A stretch of 51,784 nt of DNA from Verrucomicrobiota bacterium (GCA_023386835.1 JAEWIY010000143.1:1-51784), one strand, 5' to 3'. Shown: positions 42,642 to 51,300, counted from the stretch's first letter. Translations and numbers: made by a program. Notes: a model not told the origin generated them from the sequence alone.

Positions 42642-42928
42642 GCGTGAGCTCGCTCGCTTTGGGGCGAAGCGGACGTTTCGACGCCGCGGGTGCAAACGTA
42701 TCCGCAGCTGCGAGTAGGGACGTCGGACGCTTCACTGGAGAACGGCAACATCACGGCGGGAGAGGAACCGTTTTGCCGCGCCGCCGCATCGCAACTCTTT
42801 CCCGCCGGGAAGAGGTATCTTGCCATGCGGTCTGGGGTGCTCTCCCCAGCCTCCTCCGGTCAACTTGCGCTCCGCCATTCAGTCTCCGAGGGCGTGGAGG
42901 CTGAACAGCATGTCCGAAGCAGCCCGCC
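42642..42928 (-). other. 287-base gap between rph and the hybrid kinase, with two hairpins
   Basis: This is the longest gene-free stretch. Two short hairpins can form: CTCTTTCCC (42795-42803) with GGGAAGAG (42807-42814), and CTGGGG (42832-42837) with CCCCAG (42844-42849). They could end rph or belong to the leader of the kinase mRNA. Short open frames here are low quality and none was accepted. No known riboswitch pattern was recognised. Confidence 0.4.
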
Positions 42929-43708
42929 TCAGCTCCGTGCCGGCAACGGGGCGCTGGAGCCGAGCAGCTGTCGCGTCAGGAACGTCGTCTGCAACGCTGC
43001 CAGTTCACGCAGCCCCTTGCCCGCGAGTGCGAGCAGCCGCTGGAGCTGTTCAGGGGAGAACGTCGATTCTTCGCCGCTGCCCTGGACTTCGACGAACTGG
43101 CCCCGGCCGGTCATGACGACGTTGCAGTCCACCTCGGCGTCACGATCTTCCAAATACGGCAGGTCGAGCACTTCGCGTCCGTTGACGATGCCGACGCTGA
43201 CCGCCGCCACCGAGTCGCGCAGGGGATTCTCCGTGATGCGCTTTTGGTCCAGCAGCTTTTGCACGGCCAGGCGCGCCGCGATGTACGCGCCGGTGATCGC
43301 CGCCGTGCGCGTGCCGCCGTCCGCCTGCAGCACGTCGCAATCGATCCAGAGCGTGTGCGAGCCGAGCTTGTCGAGATCGAGCACCGCGCGAAGCGAGCGG
43401 CCGATCAGGCGCTGGATCTCGACGGTGCGTCCGTCGACCTTGCCCCGCGAGCTGTCGCGCGCCTTGCGGTCGTGCGTGCTGTAGGGGAGCATCGAATACT
43501 CGGCAGTCAGCCAGCCGCCCTTCACGCCCTGCTGCTTCATCCAGGTCGGCACGTTCGCCTCAATCGTCGCGCCGCAGATCACGCGGGTGGAGCCGAACGC
43601 GATCAGCACGGACCCGGTGGCGTGGGGAGCGATGTCCGGAATGAAGGAGACCGGGCGCAGTTGATCAAAGGCGCGGCCGTCGGCGCGCAGGTCGGACAGA
43701 GTCGTCAT
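42929..43708 (-). CDS. rph: Ribonuclease PH
   Basis: Phosphate-dependent 3'-5' exoribonuclease that trims tRNA and rRNA 3' ends. The 259-residue protein has RADGRAFDQLRPV, VICGATIEANVPTWM, EYSMLPYSTHDRKARD, EIQRLIGRSLRAV and IDCDVLQADGGTRTAAITGA, the expected RNase PH core with its Arg-rich and DGGTRTA phosphate-site segments. It lies 60 bases after hprK on the same strand. Length is about 20 residues above E. coli, with the extra at the C-terminus. Confidence 0.95.
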   Translation of the reverse strand: MTTLSDLRADGRAFDQLRPVSFIPDIAPHATGSVLIAFGSTRVICGATIEANVPTWMKQQGVKGGWLTAEYSMLPYSTHDRKARDSSRGKVDGRTVEIQRLIGRSLRAVLDLDKLGSHTLWIDCDVLQADGGTRTAAITGAYIAARLAVQKLLDQKRITENPLRDSVAAVSVGIVNGREVLDLPYLEDRDAEVDCNVVMTGRGQFVEVQGSGEESTFSPEQLQRLLALAGKGLRELAALQTTFLTRQLLGSSAPLPARS

Positions 43709-43768
43709 GTGCCGCTAGCCCAAGCGGGACGGCCGAACGAGGCAAGGCCGCAGGGCCGCCGCGTGTGG

Positions 43769-44761
43769 TCAGGCTTCGCGCTCCTCGGCCAGGCGCGTGA
43801 TCTTCGGCGGATCTTCCGCCTGCTCCGACATGTGGGCAATGAGCCGGTCGTTGAAGTCGCGAGCCGGGTCGTGCCCCATCTTCTTCAACGCCTGCACCAG
43901 CGCGGCCACCTCAACGAGGCGCGCCATGTCACGGCCCGGCCGGACGTAGAGCTCCACGTGCGGAATCCGAATGCCAAGGATGTCGTAGAAGTTCTCCTCG
44001 AGGCCTGTGCGCTCCTCGATCACCTCCGGCGTCCACTCGTGCATCGAGACCACGAGGTCGATGCGCTTCTCGGGGCGCACGCTCTTCACCCCGAACATCT
44101 CGGCGATGTTGATGATGCCGATGCCGCGACACTCCATGTAGCCGCGGTTCAGGGCTGGGCTGCTGGCCACGAGTTCCCGTTCGTCCACCAGACGGATGAT
44201 CGTGAGGTCGTCCGCGACGAGGGAGTGGCCACGCTCCACCAGGGCGAGCGCGCACTCGCTCTTGCCGACGCCGCTGGAGCCCCGCAGCAGCACGCCGATG
44301 CCGCGAATGTCGAGCGTGGTCGCATGTTCGGTCGTGGAGGGGGCAAATTCGTTGTCGATGCACAGGGTGGCGACATTGACCCAGTTCATCGTGATCATCG
44401 GTGTGCGGAAGATCGGCAGCCGCCGTTCCGCCGCCACTTCCAGCATCGCCGGGGTGGGGTGAAAGTTCCGGGTCAGGACGAGACACGGCACCTGACGATC
44501 GGCCATCGCGTGCAGCACGGCGGACTGTTGCTCGCGCGTCTGGCTCTTTAGGTACGTCATCTCAGCCGCGCCGAGCACCTGAACCCGTTTGTTGGCGAAA
44601 TACTTGAAGAACCCGGTCAGCGCCAGGGCCGGCCGGTTGATCGATCCTTCGCGGATCAGGCGGTGCAATCCAGGTTCGCCCACCAGCAACTCCAGCCTCA
44701 GGCGGCTGCGATAGGACTCGAAAAAGTGGGCAACAGTGATGCCGTGGACGACCTTGGGCAT
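43769..44761 (-). CDS. hprK: HPr kinase/phosphorylase
   Basis: Phosphorylates (ATP or PPi) and dephosphorylates the regulatory serine of HPr, tying sugar supply to gene control. The 330-residue protein has the N-terminal HprK domain, Walker A GSSGVGKS 161-168, the catalytic VADD near 183, the signature RGIGIINIAEMFG, and the C-terminal IPHVELYVRPGRDMARLVEVAA. hprK is found in Firmicutes and in several Gram-negative lineages including Verrucomicrobia. It follows lptB after a 105-base gap; no ptsH or ptsI is present. HPr is therefore encoded elsewhere, and in such lineages HprK can regulate without a sugar PTS. Confidence 0.95.
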   Translation of the reverse strand: MPKVVHGITVAHFFESYRSRLRLELLVGEPGLHRLIREGSINRPALALTGFFKYFANKRVQVLGAAEMTYLKSQTREQQSAVLHAMADRQVPCLVLTRNFHPTPAMLEVAAERRLPIFRTPMITMNWVNVATLCIDNEFAPSTTEHATTLDIRGIGVLLRGSSGVGKSECALALVERGHSLVADDLTIIRLVDERELVASSPALNRGYMECRGIGIINIAEMFGVKSVRPEKRIDLVVSMHEWTPEVIEERTGLEENFYDILGIRIPHVELYVRPGRDMARLVEVAALVQALKKMGHDPARDFNDRLIAHMSEQAEDPPKITRLAEEREA

Positions 44762-44866
44762 GGGGAAGGCAGTGGGCGCTGGCTTTGGGCGAGTGGCTCT
44801 GGAACGACAGGAAAGTGGGACGGGAGGCTGATCGTTTGAAGCCTAAACCCAACCGCGGTCGCCGCC

Positions 44867-45607
44867 TTACAGGTTGAAGTCCTTACCCAGGTAAATTTCG
44901 CGCGCCTGGGGATCGTTGACGAGGAACGCGCCCGTGCCGGCGGTCAGCACCCGTCCTTGGTGGATGAGGTACGCGCGGTCGACGATGCGCAGGGTTTCAC
45001 GAACGTTGTGATCGGTGATAATCACCCCGATGCCGCGGCCCTTGAGCGAGATGACAATGCGCTGCACCTCGGAAACCGAGATCGGGTCGATGGCCGCGAA
45101 GGGCTCGTCCAGCAGGAGGAATTTCGGCTGCGTCACCAGCGCCCGCGCGATTTCCAGCCGCCGCCGTTCCCCACCGGACAAGGTGAACGCCATCTGCTTG
45201 GCCACGTGAATGAGGTTCAGCTCGGCAAGGTGGCGATCGACCACCTCCATCCGATGCCGGCGCGGGATGCGCAAGGTCTCCACGATCGCGAGCAGGTTCT
45301 CCGCGACCGTGAGCTTGCGGAAGACCGACGCCTCCTGCGGCAGGTAACCGATGCCCAGCCGCGCGCGCTCGTGCATGCGCAGACGAGTGGCGTCGCGCCC
45401 GCTGATGATGACGCGCCCCCGGGTGGCGGCGACGAGGCCGACGATCATGTAGAACGTCGTCGTCTTGCCCGCGCCGTTGGGACCCAAGAGTCCAACAATC
45501 TCGCCGGCGGACACCTGCAGGTCGACGCCGTTGACCACCGTGCGCTGGCCGTACGTCTTGACGAGCCCTTCGGTGGCGATCTGGACCGGATTCTCCGGCT
45601 CGCTCAT
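44867..45607 (-). CDS. lptB: LPS export ABC transporter ATPase
   Basis: Powers lipopolysaccharide extraction from the inner membrane together with LptF/G. The 246-residue ATPase has Walker A GPNGAGKTT, Q loop YLPQEASVFRKLTVAENLLA (the LptB-type Q-loop region), LSGGERRRLEIARAL, Walker B FLLLDEPFAAIDPISV and the switch His ITDHNVRETL. LSGGERRR followed by PFAAIDP is distinctive of LptB. It starts inside the lptA stop (4-base overlap), so the pair is translationally coupled. Confidence 0.95.
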   Translation of the reverse strand: MSEPENPVQIATEGLVKTYGQRTVVNGVDLQVSAGEIVGLLGPNGAGKTTTFYMIVGLVAATRGRVIISGRDATRLRMHERARLGIGYLPQEASVFRKLTVAENLLAIVETLRIPRRHRMEVVDRHLAELNLIHVAKQMAFTLSGGERRRLEIARALVTQPKFLLLDEPFAAIDPISVSEVQRIVISLKGRGIGVIITDHNVRETLRIVDRAYLIHQGRVLTAGTGAFLVNDPQAREIYLGKDFNL

Positions 45608-46164
45608 GGGGCGGGCGGTGTCTCCGCGGTGGGTTCCGGATCCTGGGCGTCCGGCCCGAGGTCCTTGATCGCGGGTCCGGTGAGACGAACGTTTTCGCCG
45701 AGCAGGCGCCGCTCACCGCGCATGAGGATCAACTTGTCTGCCGTCGCCACGGTATCCGAGCTGCGATCGAGCAGCACGGGCTCCTCGGTGAGCACCAGCC
45801 GCTCTTCGCGCGGGAAGACTTCGGCCCGGCCGCACGTGGCCTCACGATCGCCTTGCACAATCCGCACCTCACCGGTGGCCAGCAGGTATTTAAAACGTTC
45901 CACCGCTGGAATGGCGGCATCACCCTCGCCGACGCGGCTGGCGATCACCTCGAGGCGGTCGCAGGTGATGCGCAGGTTGGTGCTGGTGAAGACCACGTTG
46001 CCCTCGCAGATCGCGCGCGCTTCCTCGTCGGTGCTCACCATCTCCATCCTCTCGGCGATCAGTTCCGACACACCCGGCGAAGCCGCGGCGCCGGAAGGCG
46101 TCGTCTGCGCCACGGCGCAGGTCAGGCACGCCGTGAGCAGGGAAATCGTCAGCAAGGTTTTCAT
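45604..46164 (-). CDS. lptA: LptA-like periplasmic LPS transport protein
   Basis: Forms the periplasmic beta-jellyroll bridge that carries LPS between membranes. The 186-residue protein starts with a signal peptide (LLTISLLTACLTCAVAQ). The repeated beta strands typical of the OstA/LptA fold are seen: EMVSTDEEARAICEGNVVFTSTNLRITCDRLEVI, GEVRIVQGDREATCGRAEVFPREERLVLTEEPVLLDR. Overlaps lptC before it and lptB after it by four bases each. Confidence 0.85.
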   Translation of the reverse strand: MKTLLTISLLTACLTCAVAQTTPSGAAASPGVSELIAERMEMVSTDEEARAICEGNVVFTSTNLRITCDRLEVIASRVGEGDAAIPAVERFKYLLATGEVRIVQGDREATCGRAEVFPREERLVLTEEPVLLDRSSDTVATADKLILMRGERRLLGENVRLTGPAIKDLGPDAQDPEPTAETPPAP

Positions 46165-46607
46165 TTCAGCAGGTCGGTGAGCTCGGCTTGGAAGACGATG
46201 CGGGCGTTGCGTTGGATGAGAATCCTTTTCGCGGCGTGCTCATAACGCCAATCCTCGCCGGTGATCTCGAGGTCGTCGCGGATCAGCCGGACGCGCGCCG
46301 GGCCGCTGATCATTTCCGAGTCCGGCTGCAGCACCGCCTCGGGGCTGAGGATCACCGTATCCACTTTTCGTGACGCATCGCCGCTGAAGACCGTCAGGTT
46401 CAGGTCGGTCAGGCCCACCTGCTTGGGGTTGCGCAGGTCCGCGGACGCGCCCCGCACGTGCATGCTGTGGTAACCCTGGTCGCTGAACAGCGAGAGCGTG
46501 TAGTTGCGCGCCGGCGCTGGTGCCGTCACACGGGGCGACTGCGCGTCCAGCATCGGGCCGGCGAGCAGCGAAAGGAACAGGGCGAGTAGAACGGGCCGCG
46601 CAGTCAC
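46161..46607 (-). CDS. lptC: LptC-like LPS transport protein
   Basis: The 148-residue protein begins with a signal sequence (PVLLALFLSLLAGPMLDAQ) and continues with short beta strands of OstA type (LTDLNLTVFSGDASRKVDTVILSPEAVLQPDSEMISGPARVRL). Position between kdsC and lptA, 4-base overlaps on both sides, and the strand pattern support LptC. It is shorter than E. coli LptC (191) and its first helix looks cleavable (ALA-like DAQ site) rather than a stable anchor, so its anchoring is uncertain. Assignment rests on context as much as sequence. Confidence 0.7.
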   Translation of the reverse strand: MTARPVLLALFLSLLAGPMLDAQSPRVTAPAPARNYTLSLFSDQGYHSMHVRGASADLRNPKQVGLTDLNLTVFSGDASRKVDTVILSPEAVLQPDSEMISGPARVRLIRDDLEITGEDWRYEHAAKRILIQRNARIVFQAELTDLLK

Positions 46608-47149
46608 GGGATCCTTTCCAGACCGCGGGCGGCCAAAATTTGTTCGCAGACTTCACGCACCGCCCCGAAACCGCCTCGCCGCAGCGTGACGCAATCCGCC
46701 GCCGCCCAAGCCGCGGGCATGGCGTCCGGCACACTGATGCCGATGCCGGCCCAGGCCAGCGCGCCGGCGTCGATGTCGTCATCGCCGATGTAGGCGCAGG
46801 CCTCCGCGGGCAGGCCGAGGGAGGCAGCGAGTTCGCCGAGGGCGTTGGCCTTGTCGACACGGGCCTGGATGAGATGCGGGATCTTGAGCTCAGTCGCTCG
46901 TACGGTCGTCGCCGCGGACAACCGCCCGCTGACCCACGCGACCGGGATGCCCTCCCGCAGCAGCCGGACCATGCCCAAGCCGTCAAGCACGTTGAAGGTC
47001 TTGGATTCCACGCCGGTGGAACTGACCTGGATGCCGCCGTCGGTCAGCACGCCGTCGACATCGGTCGCGAGCAGCTGAATACGCGCCCAGCGGGCCCGCG
47101 GCAACGCGGCGGGTGGGGGCGGCCGGTCCGGCACTGGGGGCGTCGACAT
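46604..47149 (-). CDS. kdsC: 3-deoxy-D-manno-octulosonate 8-phosphate phosphatase
   Basis: Removes phosphate from Kdo-8-P to give Kdo, the sugar joining lipid A to core. The 181-residue HAD C0-type phosphatase has DVDGVLTDGG with nucleophile Asp30 and Asp32, WVSGR (motif II), VDKANALGEL and the motif III/IV GDDDIDAGALAWAGIGISVPDA. There is an N-terminal Pro-rich tail of about 20 residues. It overlaps lptC by four bases and begins 18 bases after the E1 fusion gene, so it is part of one unit with both. Confidence 0.93.
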   Translation of the reverse strand: MSTPPVPDRPPPPAALPRARWARIQLLATDVDGVLTDGGIQVSSTGVESKTFNVLDGLGMVRLLREGIPVAWVSGRLSAATTVRATELKIPHLIQARVDKANALGELAASLGLPAEACAYIGDDDIDAGALAWAGIGISVPDAMPAAWAAADCVTLRRGGFGAVREVCEQILAARGLERIP

Positions 47150-47167
47150 GCGGGCGGCGCGGGGCGT

Positions 47168-49201
47168 TCAGCCAAGCCAGTCGGCGATGGCGGCCAGCGC
47201 GGAGTCGCGCCCGGGGCGATACGCGGCCTCGAGCTCGGGCGCGAACGGCACCGGCAGGTCGGCGGCAGCGAGCCGCAGCGGCGGCGCCTCGAGGTTGAAG
47301 AAATGCCGCTCCGTCAGCCGCGCCACGAGCTCGGCGCCAAACCCGTGCGTGCGCCGGCCCTCGTGCAGCACGATCAACCGGTGGGTCCGGGCGACCGATT
47401 CCTCGATCGCCTCAAGCCGCAGGGGCGCGAGGGCGCGCAGATCGAAGACATCGAAGCCCGCGTCGTATTCGGATTCGAAATACTCGGCGAGTTCCTCCGC
47501 CAGGTGGACCATTTCGCCGTAGGTCACCACGGTCGCGCGGTCCCCACGACGCACGTGGCGCGGCTGCCAGACGTCGCGGTAGTTGGGGTCCCAGGCGATG
47601 GGCGCCTTGCCGCGGCGGTAGAGGCCCTTGTGCTCGAACAGCAGCACCGGATTGTCGTCTTCGTAGGCCGCCAGCAGGGCGTTGAACGCATCCTGCGGCG
47701 TGCTGGGATAGAGCGCCTTCAGGCCGGGCATGGCGAGGAAGAGCGACTCCAGTTCCTGGGAATGGAACGAGCCGAAGGTCAGCCCGCCGCCGCATGGCAG
47801 CCGGAGCACGATCGGCACGGCGGCGCCGGACCGGAAATGGTACGTGGCCGCGTTGAGGGTGATCTGGGTCATCGCCTCGGTGGCGAAGTCGGCGAACTGG
47901 AACTCCTCGATCGCGCGGATGCCGCCGAGAGCGAGGCCGACCGCGTAACCGGTGCAGGCGCTCTCGGCCAAAGGTGTATTGAGCACGCGGCTACGGCCAA
48001 ACTCCTTCAGCAGCAGGTCAGTCACCTTGAAGGCGCCGCCATACGTGCCGATGTCCTGGCCCATCACGATGCTTTCGGGCCGTTCGCGCAGGATCTTGCG
48101 CAACGCCCGATTGAGCGCCTGGGCCATCGTCACCGTTTCGGGCTCGGCCGGCTCGCTGCGCCAGGGCAGCGGAGGTGCAGGCGGGGCGAAGGCATCGGCT
48201 CCCAACGTGGCGGCACTGGGCCGGCCGACGGCGTGGGCGCGCTGGATGCACTCTTCGAGGTACGCGTCGAGCTCGGCTTCGAGGTGCAACACGGCCGCCT
48301 CATGCCCGGCGGCGATCAGCTGGGCGCGGAAACGCGGCACCGGATCAGCGGCGGTAAATTGGTCGGCTTCGCCCGGGAGCAGGTAGTCGCAGGTGTCATA
48401 CGCCGCGTGACCCCGCAGTCGCAGCACGCGCGTTTCCACCACCATCGGGCGACTGGTCTCACGCACGCGTTCGATCACTTCGGCAAAGGTACGGGCGGAG
48501 ACGAGCGGATCGGTGCCGTCGATCGAGCGCCCTTCCATCCCGTAGGCGGCCGCCCGGCGCCACAACTCGGTCCCGGTGGCGAACTGTTCGCGCACCGGCG
48601 TGGAGTAGGCGTAGCCGTTGTTCTCAATCACAAAAATCACCGGCAGGTTGAGCAGCGAGGCGAGGTTCATCGTCTCGTGCACGTCGCCGGTGCTGGAGCC
48701 ACCGTCGCCGAAGAAGGCGAATCCCACCGCCGGGTGGCCTAGCCGACGCTGTGCGTCGGTGCGTCCCGCGACGTTGGAGATCATCGCCCCGAGATGGCTG
48801 ATCATCGGCAGCGAGCGGTTCGCCGGATCGCCGTGGTGCACGTTGCCCTCACGCGCCTGGGTCGGGCTCTCGGCGTTGGCGAAGTACTGGTTCAGGTGCT
48901 CCACCAGGTGCCCGCTCCAGATCAGGTGGCCGCCAAAATCGCGGTGCGTGAACGAGACGACGTCGATCGCCTTGTCCGCCAGCAGCGCCAGCGGAACGAT
49001 CATCGCCTCGTTGCCCTGGCCGCCCGTGACGGTGCCCTTGATCAACCCTTGTCGAAACAGGTCGAGGATCCGGTTGTCGCCGGTGCGGGCCAGGTGCATC
49101 CACGCATAAATGCGCAGCAGGGCAGCCGGAGTCTCTTGCTCGATCTCTTCGCGGAGCAGCGTGCGCTCCTGAAGAATCGCCGGAGGTTCGGGAAAGGCCA
49201 T
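47168..49201 (-). CDS. 2-oxoacid dehydrogenase E1, fused alpha and beta subunits
   Basis: Thiamine-diphosphate E1 of the branched-chain 2-oxoacid (or pyruvate) dehydrogenase complex. The 677-residue protein joins the alpha subunit (about 1-350; GDGGSSTGDVHETMN at 165-179 with ENN 193-195 for TPP and magnesium) to the beta subunit (about 365-677; TMAQALNRALRKIL, GQDIGTYGGAFKVT, NTPLAESACTGYAVGLAL). Fusions of this kind are known in Bacteroidetes, Chlamydia and relatives. No E2 or E3 gene is adjacent. ATG at 49201 is chosen over a TTG two codons upstream. It begins the kdsC-lpt operon with an 18-base gap, and no shared function is evident. Confidence 0.92.
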   Translation of the reverse strand: MAFPEPPAILQERTLLREEIEQETPAALLRIYAWMHLARTGDNRILDLFRQGLIKGTVTGGQGNEAMIVPLALLADKAIDVVSFTHRDFGGHLIWSGHLVEHLNQYFANAESPTQAREGNVHHGDPANRSLPMISHLGAMISNVAGRTDAQRRLGHPAVGFAFFGDGGSSTGDVHETMNLASLLNLPVIFVIENNGYAYSTPVREQFATGTELWRRAAAYGMEGRSIDGTDPLVSARTFAEVIERVRETSRPMVVETRVLRLRGHAAYDTCDYLLPGEADQFTAADPVPRFRAQLIAAGHEAAVLHLEAELDAYLEECIQRAHAVGRPSAATLGADAFAPPAPPLPWRSEPAEPETVTMAQALNRALRKILRERPESIVMGQDIGTYGGAFKVTDLLLKEFGRSRVLNTPLAESACTGYAVGLALGGIRAIEEFQFADFATEAMTQITLNAATYHFRSGAAVPIVLRLPCGGGLTFGSFHSQELESLFLAMPGLKALYPSTPQDAFNALLAAYEDDNPVLLFEHKGLYRRGKAPIAWDPNYRDVWQPRHVRRGDRATVVTYGEMVHLAEELAEYFESEYDAGFDVFDLRALAPLRLEAIEESVARTHRLIVLHEGRRTHGFGAELVARLTERHFFNLEAPPLRLAAADLPVPFAPELEAAYRPGRDSALAAIADWLG

Positions 49202-49232
49202 GTCCAAACCGCGACGTTGGGCACCGGTTCCG

Positions 49233-49286
49233 GCGCCCGCAAGCTTCGGAAACGGGCGCGGTCGGACCGGACTCAGCCGACCGCGC
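49233..49286. terminator. Pair of overlapping hairpins after the chemoreceptor gene
   Basis: Two mutually exclusive stems: GCGCCCG (49233-49239) with CGGGCGC (49253-49259), and a perfect 10-bp GCGCGGTCGG (49256-49265) with CCGACCGCGC (49277-49286). The second ends 20 bases beyond the chemoreceptor stop. They sit in the 105-base space before the E1 gene. There is no T-run, so termination would be factor-assisted, or the competition between stems may matter. Confidence 0.5.
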
Positions 49287-49306
49287 GCGTTCGCGCTCGA
49301 CCTGGG

Positions 49307-50884
49307 TCAATTCAGCGCAGGCTGCACCGCTCGTACCGTCTTGGATCTGCCGTGGACGGCGGTCGGGGCGGGGCTTTGGGCGTTCAGCGGGATGTGGCCG
49401 TTCACCTGCGGCGCGGCGGGGCTGGCTTCGGCGTCACTCCCACCGCGAACCAGTCGGGTAAACGAGGCCGAGACCCCACGGAGCTGGTGAGTCTGCTCGC
49501 CCAAGGCATGCGCGGCCGAGGAGGTTTGTTCCGCCATCGCGGCGTTGCCCTGCGTCAGCCGGTCGAGTTCGCGCATCGCGTCGGTGATCTGACCGATGCC
49601 CGAGTTCTGTTCGTGCGACGCCTGGGTAATCTGGGCGATAAGTTCGTCCACTTCTCGCACCCGTTGCACGATTTGATCGAGGTCCTGGACGACGTGGGTG
49701 CTGAGTTGCGCGCCCTCATTGCTGCGCCGGGTCGCCTGTTCGATCTTGTCCGCGGTCTCACGCGCGGCTTGGGCCGAACGCTGCGCCAGCGAGCGAACCT
49801 CGTCGGCGACGACGGCGAAACCCGCTCCGGCGGTCCCGGCACGAGCGGCTTCGACCGCCGCGTTGAGCGCGAGGATGTTCGTTTGAAACGCGATCTCGTC
49901 GATCGTCTCGATGATGTGGGAGATCTCCTGACTCGAACGCTGGATTGCCTGCATGGCCCCGCTCAGTTCCTGCATTCGCTGCGAACCGGAATCCGCGGCC
50001 AGGCGGGCGCCGTTGGCCACTTGTTTGGTGCTCTCGGCGCGCTCGGCGTTGGCGCGGGTGAGGCTCGCCATCTGCGTCAGCGCGGCCGAGCTGTTCTGCA
50101 ACGCGGCGGCCGATTCGGACGAACCGCGGGCCAGCGCCTGGCTGGAGCGCGTGAATTCCTGAGCCGCGTCGCTGATGGCGAACGCCTGCTGGTCGAGTTC
50201 CGCGGTGCGTTCCAGGACCGGGCGAATGATGCTGCGACGGATGATGAGCGTCGCCATGGTCGCACCGGTGGCGATCACGATGGCGAAGATGATCAAGCGA
50301 TCGCGGTGCTGCTGCTGCGTATTCACTTCGAGTGACTGTAGCGCCGCGCTCAATTCGCCGGTTTGCCGGGAGCCGAGCGCGGTGAGCTGCGTTCGAAGCT
50401 GCTCAACCAACGTTCTCAACTCGTCCAATTGCTTCACGACGGTCGCGTCGCTCATGCCCCGCTCGGTGACCGCCTGGAATACGGCCGGACCGGCCGCCGC
50501 CAGCGTCTTCAAGTCGCTCAGCACGGCCGTCGTCGGGCTGATATCGGCCGCGAGTACGCGCTGGTTCTTGACCAGCGAATCCAGCAGCGATGAGGCGCGA
50601 GCGAGGCGCTGGGCCATCGTGTCGAGGTCGGCCTCTTCGCCGGTCAGCATCGCGTTGTTGTGCGCGGCGATGGCGTCCTCGAAGGCAAACAGCGCGGCCT
50701 GGGCCTCCAGCGCCGCGGGCACCGCCGCGGAGGAAAGGGTCGCGAGCCGGGCTCGCTGCGCCTTCCCTTGGTACGCGGCGATCGCCGTCGAAGCGGCGTA
50801 GCCCGCGACGATGATCGCGACGACCAGACCGATCTTCGCGCCGATGCTGGTCGTCCGAGAGGCGGAGCGAGCGCGCGGCTTCAT
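49307..50884 (-). CDS. Methyl-accepting chemotaxis protein
   Basis: A 525-residue transmembrane receptor. Two membrane helices (about 18-38 IGLVVAIIVAGYAASTAIAAY and 197-216) flank a 155-residue periplasmic domain predicted as a helical bundle. After the second helix, RSIIRPV begins a HAMP-like turn, but the rest of HAMP is absent or degenerate. The signalling tip DEIAFQTNILALNAAVEAARAG with AGFAVVADEVRSLAQRSA is fully conserved. No C-terminal CheR-binding pentapeptide is seen. Its start overlaps the stop of the small binding protein by 4 bases, so they are translated together. No che genes are in the window. Confidence 0.92.
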   Translation of the reverse strand: MKPRARSASRTTSIGAKIGLVVAIIVAGYAASTAIAAYQGKAQRARLATLSSAAVPAALEAQAALFAFEDAIAAHNNAMLTGEEADLDTMAQRLARASSLLDSLVKNQRVLAADISPTTAVLSDLKTLAAAGPAVFQAVTERGMSDATVVKQLDELRTLVEQLRTQLTALGSRQTGELSAALQSLEVNTQQQHRDRLIIFAIVIATGATMATLIIRRSIIRPVLERTAELDQQAFAISDAAQEFTRSSQALARGSSESAAALQNSSAALTQMASLTRANAERAESTKQVANGARLAADSGSQRMQELSGAMQAIQRSSQEISHIIETIDEIAFQTNILALNAAVEAARAGTAGAGFAVVADEVRSLAQRSAQAARETADKIEQATRRSNEGAQLSTHVVQDLDQIVQRVREVDELIAQITQASHEQNSGIGQITDAMRELDRLTQGNAAMAEQTSSAAHALGEQTHQLRGVSASFTRLVRGGSDAEASPAAPQVNGHIPLNAQSPAPTAVHGRSKTVRAVQPALN

Positions 50885-51300
50885 TGGACGGGGACGACTT
50901 TGACGGACGCGTTGGCGCTACCCGGGGCGATGTAGCCAAAGGCCCCGGGTGTTTTTGCAACGTAGTCCACCAGTTCGGCCTCCGTTTTGAACTGCGCGGG
51001 CATGATGCCTTTGCCGGTGAACACGAGTTTCTTCCAGTGTTTGTCGAACTGGTCGGCCGTACGCTGCGCGTAGGTTTTGAGCATGGCGTCGTGCGCAGGC
51101 CCTTCGCTGAGGATGGCGACCTTGATCGCGCCGGCGGACCAGGTGGTCTTCTTGCCGAGCAGGATGTTGCCGACGTCGTCCGACGAGAGGCTGGATTCGT
51201 TGACCGACGGATGCGCGATCACGGCGACGTCCTGGCCGCGCAGAGCGGCGGCGAGACAGCCGCACAACAGGATTAAGGCGAAACGGAAAGAGCGGTGCAT
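50881..51300 (-). CDS. Small PstS-like periplasmic substrate-binding protein
   Basis: A 139-residue secreted protein. Signal peptide (FALILLCGCLAAALRGQ) is followed by a short domain resembling the PstS-like (phosphate-type) binding fold: VAVIAHPSVNESSLSSDDVGNILLGKKTTW, TADQFDKHWKKLVFTGKG, and VAKTPGAFGYIAPGSANASVKVV. It is much shorter than PstS (about 340), as in a stand-alone family often annotated as phosphate-binding. No ABC permease or ATPase is nearby. ATG at 51300 is the likely start; GTG at 51312 is possible. It sits between a porin gene and the chemoreceptor, with which it overlaps. Confidence 0.75.
   Translation of the reverse strand: MHRSFRFALILLCGCLAAALRGQDVAVIAHPSVNESSLSSDDVGNILLGKKTTWSAGAIKVAILSEGPAHDAMLKTYAQRTADQFDKHWKKLVFTGKGIMPAQFKTEAELVDYVAKTPGAFGYIAPGSANASVKVVPVQ

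Noticed and set aside
42638..42826. 62-codon frame in the rph-kinase gap
   Set aside because: No ribosome-binding site, low-complexity translation and overlap with the kinase start.
46520..48742. 740-codon frame opposite lptC, kdsC and E1
   Set aside because: Covers three certain genes in antisense; composition is that of a shadow.
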